Positions 58,981 through 64,000 of a stretch of DNA of 64,000 nt are shown piece by piece; positions within the stretch are counted from its first letter, which is position 1; every line of letters begins with the position of its first letter. A program made the translations under genes and the position numbers. Under the pieces are notes generated by a model, which did not search any database, was not told where the DNA came from, and saw only the letters and a list, made by a program, of their open reading frames with translations. Source of the DNA: Cellvibrio sp. PSBB023 (GTDB lineage Bacteria > Pseudomonadota > Gammaproteobacteria > Pseudomonadales > Cellvibrionaceae). The stretch covers positions 1,054,001 through 1,118,000 of the forward strand of contig NZ_CP019799.1 in NCBI RefSeq assembly GCF_002007605.1. The letters are read 5' to 3'.

Positions 58981-60700
58981 TCATGGCAAAACGAAGGTCG
59001 TTTTTCTCTGGCATATGCACCAACCGGATTATCGCGACATAATGACAGGGGAATACTATTTCCCCTGGACATACCTTCATGCCATTAAGGACTATGTAGA
59101 TATGGCGGCGCACATAGAAGCGCAACCTGCTGCAAAAGCTGTGGTTAATTTTGCTCCCATTTTACTTGAGCAACTCGACGATTATGCGCAGCAGATTGCG
59201 GCGCATTTATCGCGGGGTGAAAAAATCAAAGATGCGGTATTGGCATCATTGGTTGACCCTGCATTACCGGCGCCGGGTACCATGGCGTTTACCGACCTTG
59301 CACGAAAATACTTGCGCGCAAACCGCGAGCGAATGATCGAGCGCTTTCCTGTATTTAAGGAGCTTGCGGATGTCGTTGGTACATTTGATGAAAAACCGTT
59401 TATTAGTCGCTACCTGAATGAACAATTTCTTGTGGATTTATGTGTGTGGTATCACATCAGTTGGCTTGCTGAAATTCCACGCCGTACCGATCTCCGCATC
59501 CAAAAATTACAAAGCAAAGAGCGCAATTATTCGCTTGCTGACAGGCGCGAATTGCTCGGCATAATCGGCGAGCTTATGGCATCCATCGGGCCGCGTTATC
59601 GCGCACTGGCGGAGTCAGGACAAATTGAATTATGTATGAGTCCTTATGCCCATCCAATTGTCCCTCTGTTGATCGATCTCAATAGTGCTAAACAAGCAAT
59701 GCCGGATGTCAGCTTGCCGAATGCAGATTTTTATCCAGATGGACGCAATCGCGCTCGCTGGCATTTGCATGAAGGCATCAAAGTGTTTGAGCATTATTTT
59801 GGCAAGCGACCACGGGGTTGTTGGGCTTCTGAGGGCGCATTAAGTGATGACACATTAAAGCTCCTGGAAGAAGAAAAGTTTGATTGGGCGGCGACAGGTG
59901 ATTCTGTGTTGCATAACAGCTTGCGCGCTCCGGAAAATCTTGCAGTAGCAAATGATATTAATGCAACACACCAGTCGCTGCATCGTGCGTACCATTTCCA
60001 TAATACGAACATCAATACTTTTTTTCGCGATGATGGCTTGTCTGATCTGATCGGTTTTAAATACGCGACTTGGCATTCAGACGATGCAGTGGGCGATTTA
60101 CTCAATCATATGGTTAATATCGCTCGTCACGGTAAAGACAACAAAAATACTGTCATTTCAGTGATTATGGATGGTGAAAATGCCTGGGAATATTTTCCTG
60201 AAAATGCCTACCACTTTTTACACACCTTGTATGAACGTTTAAGTAATCACCCTGAGCTTGAATTAACTACCTATAGCGATTTATTGGATAAACAACAGCC
60301 TGCCGCTGTTGCTGTCCCGCATTTGGTGGCGGGCAGTTGGGTTTATGGCACCTTTTCAACCTGGATTGGTGACAAAGATAAAAATCGCGGCTGGGATATG
60401 TTATGTGATGCCAAGCAGCAAGTGGACGCCGCGCTCAGCAAACGATCATTTACAGCGGCAGAACTGGCGCAAATTGAAAAACAATTAGCACTCTGCGAAG
60501 GATCAGATTGGTTTTGGTGGTTTGGGGATTACAACCCGGCGCAAAGCGTGAGTGATTTTGAATATTTATATCGTCGCCATCTGATTAATTTGTACGCCTT
60601 AATTGATCAGCCAGCTCCCGCTTATTTGCATCAAGTGATCAGCGTTGGTGGCGGCGACCCGGCAACGGGTGGGGTGATGCGACAAGGTCATGCCAACTGA
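58973..60700 (+). CDS. Glycoside hydrolase family 57 protein (alpha-amylase/glucanotransferase type)
   Basis: A 575-residue GH57 protein. The opening [14 protein letters not shown] is the first conserved GH57 region, [14 protein letters not shown] carries the likely Glu nucleophile, and [13 protein letters not shown] the likely acid/base Asp. GH57 enzymes act on alpha-glucans as amylases, 4-alpha-glucanotransferases or branching enzymes; the exact activity cannot be chosen from sequence alone. Its overlap with glgC and place before malQ point to glycogen or maltodextrin remodelling in the cytoplasm. No signal peptide is seen. Confidence 0.93.
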   Translation: MVNHGKTKVVFLWHMHQPDYRDIMTGEYYFPWTYLHAIKDYVDMAAHIEAQPAAKAVVNFAPILLEQLDDYAQQIAAHLSRGEKIKDAVLASLVDPALPAPGTMAFTDLARKYLRANRERMIERFPVFKELADVVGTFDEKPFISRYLNEQFLVDLCVWYHISWLAEIPRRTDLRIQKLQSKERNYSLADRRELLGIIGELMASIGPRYRALAESGQIELCMSPYAHPIVPLLIDLNSAKQAMPDVSLPNADFYPDGRNRARWHLHEGIKVFEHYFGKRPRGCWASEGALSDDTLKLLEEEKFDWAATGDSVLHNSLRAPENLAVANDINATHQSLHRAYHFHNTNINTFFRDDGLSDLIGFKYATWHSDDAVGDLLNHMVNIARHGKDNKNTVISVIMDGENAWEYFPENAYHFLHTLYERLSNHPELELTTYSDLLDKQQPAAVAVPHLVAGSWVYGTFSTWIGDKDKNRGWDMLCDAKQQVDAALSKRSFTAAELAQIEKQLALCEGSDWFWWFGDYNPAQSVSDFEYLYRRHLINLYALIDQPAPAYLHQVISVGGGDPATGGVMRQGHAN

Positions 60701-60745
60701 TATCGTATGATTATTTTATTGACCTAAAGGGAAGGGCACTCATCG

Positions 60746-62254
60746 ATGGTTAACAAATCACCTTTGTTCCAACGTCGTACCGCCGGTGTTTTGTTACATC
60801 CAACATCGTTACCATGCTCCGAGTCCTATAGCCGCAATGAAATTACAAAAGCCTTTGGAACCCTGGGAAAGGAAGCCTATGCATTTGTAGATTTCATGGC
60901 GACCGCCGGATTTTCAATCTGGCAAATGCTGCCAACCGGGCCAACACAAGCTGATATGTCGCCTTATCAATCTATTTCAGCGCATGCAGGAAATCCGGAT
61001 CTGATTAGTCTTGATTGGCTGGCTGAAAAAAATTGGATCGATGCAGGGCAGGTGACAACCAAGGAGCCAATCCCCCTTGCAGAGTTGCGCGAGTTGGCGG
61101 CTGCATCGTTTTACAAACATTTGGGCAGTAATCCAGAACTTGAGCAGGCGTTTGCTGCATTTCGCCAAGCACAAGCCTATTGGCTGGATGACTTTTCACT
61201 GTTTAGCGCGCTGCGCGCCGAATACCAAAATACTTCATGGGTGGATTGGCCAGCTACAATTCGTACTCGTCACGATGAGGCGCTTAACCAAATCCGGCTC
61301 ACCTTAAAATACAAAATTGACCAAGTATTGTTTGAACAGTTTGCTTTTTTTAGTCAGTGGAGTGCGCTAAAAAAGTATGCGAATGAAAAGGGCATTTATC
61401 TCTTCGGCGATATGCCCATTTTTGTTGGGCACGACAGTGCCGATGTGTGGGCGCAACAACATTATTTCAATCTGGATGATCAAGGGCGGCCACTGACTGT
61501 AGCCGGCGTGCCTCCTGATTATTTTTCTGAGACGGGCCAACACTGGGGTAATCCGCACTATAACTGGAATCAAATGCAGCAGGATGGATTTCAGTGGTGG
61601 TTGGCGCGATTGAAAACGCAATTGCATTTGTTTGATTTAATCCGGATCGACCATTTTCGCGGTTTTGAAGCCTTTTGGGAAATTCCTGCTGACGGTGAAG
61701 ACGCTCGTTCCGGCAGATGGGTTAAAGCGCCGGGTGAGGCATTTTTGCAGGCGTGTTTTGATGCTTATCCCGAGCTGCCGTTAGTGGCAGAAAATTTGGG
61801 TGTTATCACCGACGAGGTTGAAGCCTTGCGCCGGCAGTTCAACTTGCCGGGTATGCTGGTGTTGCAATTTGGGTTTGATGGCAATAGCAATAACCCGCAT
61901 TTACCACACAACCATAGTCGCGATGAGGTGATTTATACCGGAACCCATGACAACGACACTACGCTTGGCTGGTACGAAACCTTAGCGGATGAACATCGCA
62001 AGCAACTGCAAGCTTATTGTTTTAATTCAACGGAGCCAATGCCATGGTTATTGATTGAAACGGCGCTGGCTTCGGTCGGAAGTATGGCGATTATTCCGAT
62101 GCAAGACCTTTTGGAACTGGATGGAGGGCACAGGATGAATATGCCCGGGACAACGGATAAAAATTGGGTGTGGACGTTTTTGTGGGATCAGGTTGATCCA
62201 GCATTGGCCGGGCGGATCCGGCAGTTGTTAACAATCTATCATCGCCTTGGCTAA
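60746..62254 (+). CDS. malQ: 4-alpha-glucanotransferase MalQ (amylomaltase)
   Basis: A 502-residue GH77 enzyme that transfers maltodextrin segments between acceptors. The nucleophile region is IRIDHFRGFEAFWEIP, the acid/base LVAENLGVITDEVEALR, and the third acid TGTHDNDTTLGWYE. The N-terminal RTAGVLLHPTSLPC is also standard. It lies 45 bases after the GH57 gene on the same strand. Confidence 0.97.
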   Translation: MVNKSPLFQRRTAGVLLHPTSLPCSESYSRNEITKAFGTLGKEAYAFVDFMATAGFSIWQMLPTGPTQADMSPYQSISAHAGNPDLISLDWLAEKNWIDAGQVTTKEPIPLAELRELAAASFYKHLGSNPELEQAFAAFRQAQAYWLDDFSLFSALRAEYQNTSWVDWPATIRTRHDEALNQIRLTLKYKIDQVLFEQFAFFSQWSALKKYANEKGIYLFGDMPIFVGHDSADVWAQQHYFNLDDQGRPLTVAGVPPDYFSETGQHWGNPHYNWNQMQQDGFQWWLARLKTQLHLFDLIRIDHFRGFEAFWEIPADGEDARSGRWVKAPGEAFLQACFDAYPELPLVAENLGVITDEVEALRRQFNLPGMLVLQFGFDGNSNNPHLPHNHSRDEVIYTGTHDNDTTLGWYETLADEHRKQLQAYCFNSTEPMPWLLIETALASVGSMAIIPMQDLLELDGGHRMNMPGTTDKNWVWTFLWDQVDPALAGRIRQLLTIYHRLG

Positions 62255-62313
62255 AGGCTCCATGGCCACAGCGGTTGGTAGCACATTATCACTCAACCTA
62301 TGTAGGAATCATT

Positions 62314-62676
62314 ATGGAACACAGATGCAGCGAGCGTTATACGGCAGATATAAAAATCCTGATTTATCGCTACGGTATTCCGGTCGCTATTGGTCGTATC
62401 AAAAATGGAAATCGATATGGCTTGTATATCGAGTCAGACTTGGCAGATGTGCATCCTTTACAGCAATTAGGCATCGAGGTGTTGGTATACCGCAGCGCAC
62501 AGAAGCTTCAGCGCTACAAATTTGAATCCATCGTTGTCCATAGCAATGGACGCGGATTCGGCCTTGAACTTGATACCCTAAGTGAAGATGCTGCAACCCA
62601 ACTGACAGAAATGCTGCTAGCAGCACCGGTAACTCCACAAACCACAGAGTTATTTGCTATGGTGGCAAACGCTTGA
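62314..62676 (+). CDS. PilZ-like domain protein
   Basis: A 120-residue protein resembling a PilZ domain: the basic start HRCSERYTADIKILIYRYG recalls the RxxxR motif, though it is imperfect, and GLYIESDLADVHPLQQLGIEVLVYR resembles the (D/N)xSxxG strand region. If functional it would bind cyclic di-GMP. The ATG at 62314 is preceded by AGGAA and preferred to an upstream start at 62275. It sits within the glycogen cluster, so a link between storage and c-di-GMP is possible but unproven. Confidence 0.6.
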   Translation: MEHRCSERYTADIKILIYRYGIPVAIGRIKNGNRYGLYIESDLADVHPLQQLGIEVLVYRSAQKLQRYKFESIVVHSNGRGFGLELDTLSEDAATQLTEMLLAAPVTPQTTELFAMVANA

Positions 62677-62740
62677 GGATTCAGGCTCAAGCACATAATC
62701 AGGGGCGCCCCAGGCACAGGTATATCAATATATAATTGCG

Positions 62741-62756
62741 CATAATGTATATTATG
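62741..62756. repeat. AT-rich palindrome upstream of the GH15-like gene
   Basis: CATAAT and ATTATG flank GTAT, 79 bases before the next start codon, in a locally AT-rich stretch that also holds TATATCAATATATA. It could be an operator or part of the promoter. Confidence 0.4.
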
Positions 62757-62834
62757 TTAAATTGCAGTTATGGATTCCTTGTGCACTAATGCGCCCCTTC
62801 TTTAATTACATCTGATAGATGGCGCACTGGTTTT

Positions 62835-64000
62835 ATGAAGCATAAACAACTGTTAGAGCGTTTGTACGCTGAGGTCGAAACAGTCATTCTCAGTAAGCAG
62901 CATCCGGTTACCGGCCTGCTTCCCGCCAGCACAGCAATTACCAGCCATGGCGACTATACCGATGCCTGGGTACGCGATAACGTTTATTCCATTGTCAGTG
63001 TCTGGACCTTGTCCATGGCATTCAAGCATCAAGGCGAAACTTACAAAAGCGATCTGCTCGAACAATCTACCATCAAGCTGATGCGCGGTTTGTTGCAATC
63101 CATGATGCGCCAAGCCAATAAAGTTGAAGCTTTCAAACATTCCCTGGAAAACGGCGATGCGCTGCACGCCAAGTACGACACGGCGACAGGTTTGCCGGTT
63201 GTGGCGGATGATGCCTGGGGGCATTTGCAAATTGATGCAACGTCCGTTTTTCTATTGATGCTGGCACAAATGAGCGCCTCTGGTTTGCGCATTGTGTGCA
63301 CCTACGATGAAGTCGATTTCATCCAGAACCTGGTGTATTACATTGCCAGTGCTTACCGCACGCCGGATTACGGTATTTGGGAGCGCGGCAATAAAGTGAA
63401 TAATGGCAAGACGGAAATCAACGCCAGTTCCGTTGGCATGGCTAAAGCAGCCTTGCAAGCCTTGGACAAATTTAATCTGTTCGGAAAACACGGTGACCCA
63501 CGCGCAACCATTCATGTGATTGCCGATGCAATCTCTCTGGCCAGAACCACCCTCGCCTCACTGCTGCCACGGGAATCGCTATCCAAAGAAACGGACAGTG
63601 CGCTGTTGAGCATTATTGGTTTCCCCGCATTTGCAGTAGGAAAAGAAACGCTGGCAACACAAACCCGCGATTCAGTGTTAACCAAGTTGGGCGGCAATTA
63701 TGGCTGCAAACGATTTTTATGGGATGGACATCAAACCGTACTCGAAGAAAGTTCACGAATTTATTATGAGCACGATGAGCTGGGTAACTTTGCACACGTA
63801 GAATCGGAATGGCCACTATTTTTTACCTATTTATATATCACCGCCTTGTTTGATGGCAGTGAAGCCACCGCAAAATATTATCGCAAGAAACTTGAATCGC
63901 TCATGGTTAATGTGAATGGTATAGGGCTATTACCTGAGCTATATTATTTGCCATTGGAAAATGTGGAAGCCGAAAAGCGTAATCCACGCTCACAAACCCG
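62835..64000 (+). CDS. Glycoside hydrolase family 15 / phosphorylase kinase alpha-like protein, 5' part
   Basis: The frame is open from the ATG at 62835 to the window end, at least 388 residues, so the gene is cut at its 3' side. The start MKHKQLLERLYAEVETVILS and the segment GLLPASTAITSHGDYTDAWVRDNVYSIVSVW match the GH15-like family that includes phosphorylase kinase alpha subunits and glucoamylase-type (alpha/alpha)6 barrels. WGHLQIDATSVFLLML and YGIWERGNKVNNGKTEINASSVGMAKAAL are further hallmarks. The bacterial members are thought to act on alpha-glucans or to bind glycogen. Its position after malQ agrees. Confidence 0.88.
   Translation, partial: MKHKQLLERLYAEVETVILSKQHPVTGLLPASTAITSHGDYTDAWVRDNVYSIVSVWTLSMAFKHQGETYKSDLLEQSTIKLMRGLLQSMMRQANKVEAFKHSLENGDALHAKYDTATGLPVVADDAWGHLQIDATSVFLLMLAQMSASGLRIVCTYDEVDFIQNLVYYIASAYRTPDYGIWERGNKVNNGKTEINASSVGMAKAALQALDKFNLFGKHGDPRATIHVIADAISLARTTLASLLPRESLSKETDSALLSIIGFPAFAVGKETLATQTRDSVLTKLGGNYGCKRFLWDGHQTVLEESSRIYYEHDELGNFAHVESEWPLFFTYLYITALFDGSEATAKYYRKKLESLMVNVNGIGLLPELYYLPLENVEAEKRNPRSQT

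Overview
The window reads as a piece of a gammaproteobacterial chromosome, most like Cellvibrio or a close relative in the Cellvibrionales. The reasons are Pseudomonas-type gene blocks (a full ccm set, smc-zipA-ligA, mksF-mksE-mksB), a poly-serine linker of the kind common in Cellvibrio secreted proteins (gene at 43151-43897), and a large glycogen/alpha-glucan cluster. The genus is an inference from gene content and style, not from a database match. Genes are densely packed and no insertion sequence, prophage or CRISPR array was seen.

Left part (1-11881): the end of a nitrilase-family amidase, a cytosolic 5'-nucleotidase and cysB come first. Then follows a long co-directional block that looks like one light/oxidative-damage operon: a DUF523/DUF1722 (YbgA-like) protein, a MerR-family regulator, an NTF2-like protein, photolyase PhrB, a short-chain dehydrogenase, a FAD-dependent oxidoreductase, DUF1365, a cyclopropane-fatty-acyl synthase-like methyltransferase, DUF2878 and a secreted protein. 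Upstream of the block lie repeated TTGTACA-like elements and a promoter with a 19-bp spacer typical of MerR control. The merR reading frame is broken at a run of seven T.

Middle-left (11902-22246): a FlhB C-terminal homologue and a FliK-like protein on the minus strand, then the cytochrome c maturation genes ccmABCDEFG. ccmHI follow only after an interruption holding a perfect FNR/Anr box, an unlisted 47-residue membrane protein, and tRNA-Asp and tRNA-Val on the opposite strand.

Centre (22534-38602): smc, zipA, ligA, a lipoprotein transglycosylase, an orphan protein, hemB and a DUF3012 membrane protein. Next comes mksF-mksE-mksB, a Wadjet-like condensin operon with no JetD/MksG nuclease beside it, followed by a convergent response regulator. 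The cell therefore appears to have two SMC-type complexes encoded about 9 kb apart.

Right-centre (38721-51742): a DUF815 AAA ATPase, then ovoA with a PatB/MalY-type beta-lyase (probable ovoB) that would together make ovothiol. After these come an unusual poly-serine protein, a chemoreceptor, rimO, a small acetyltransferase, a pilin, an OsmC protein, a divergent MDR dehydrogenase/LysR pair, and pirin.

Right end (51837-64000): the glycogen region. glgB-glgA-pgm run left; glgC, a GH57 enzyme, malQ, a probable PilZ protein and a GH15/phosphorylase-kinase-like protein (cut by the window end) run right from a shared intergenic region.
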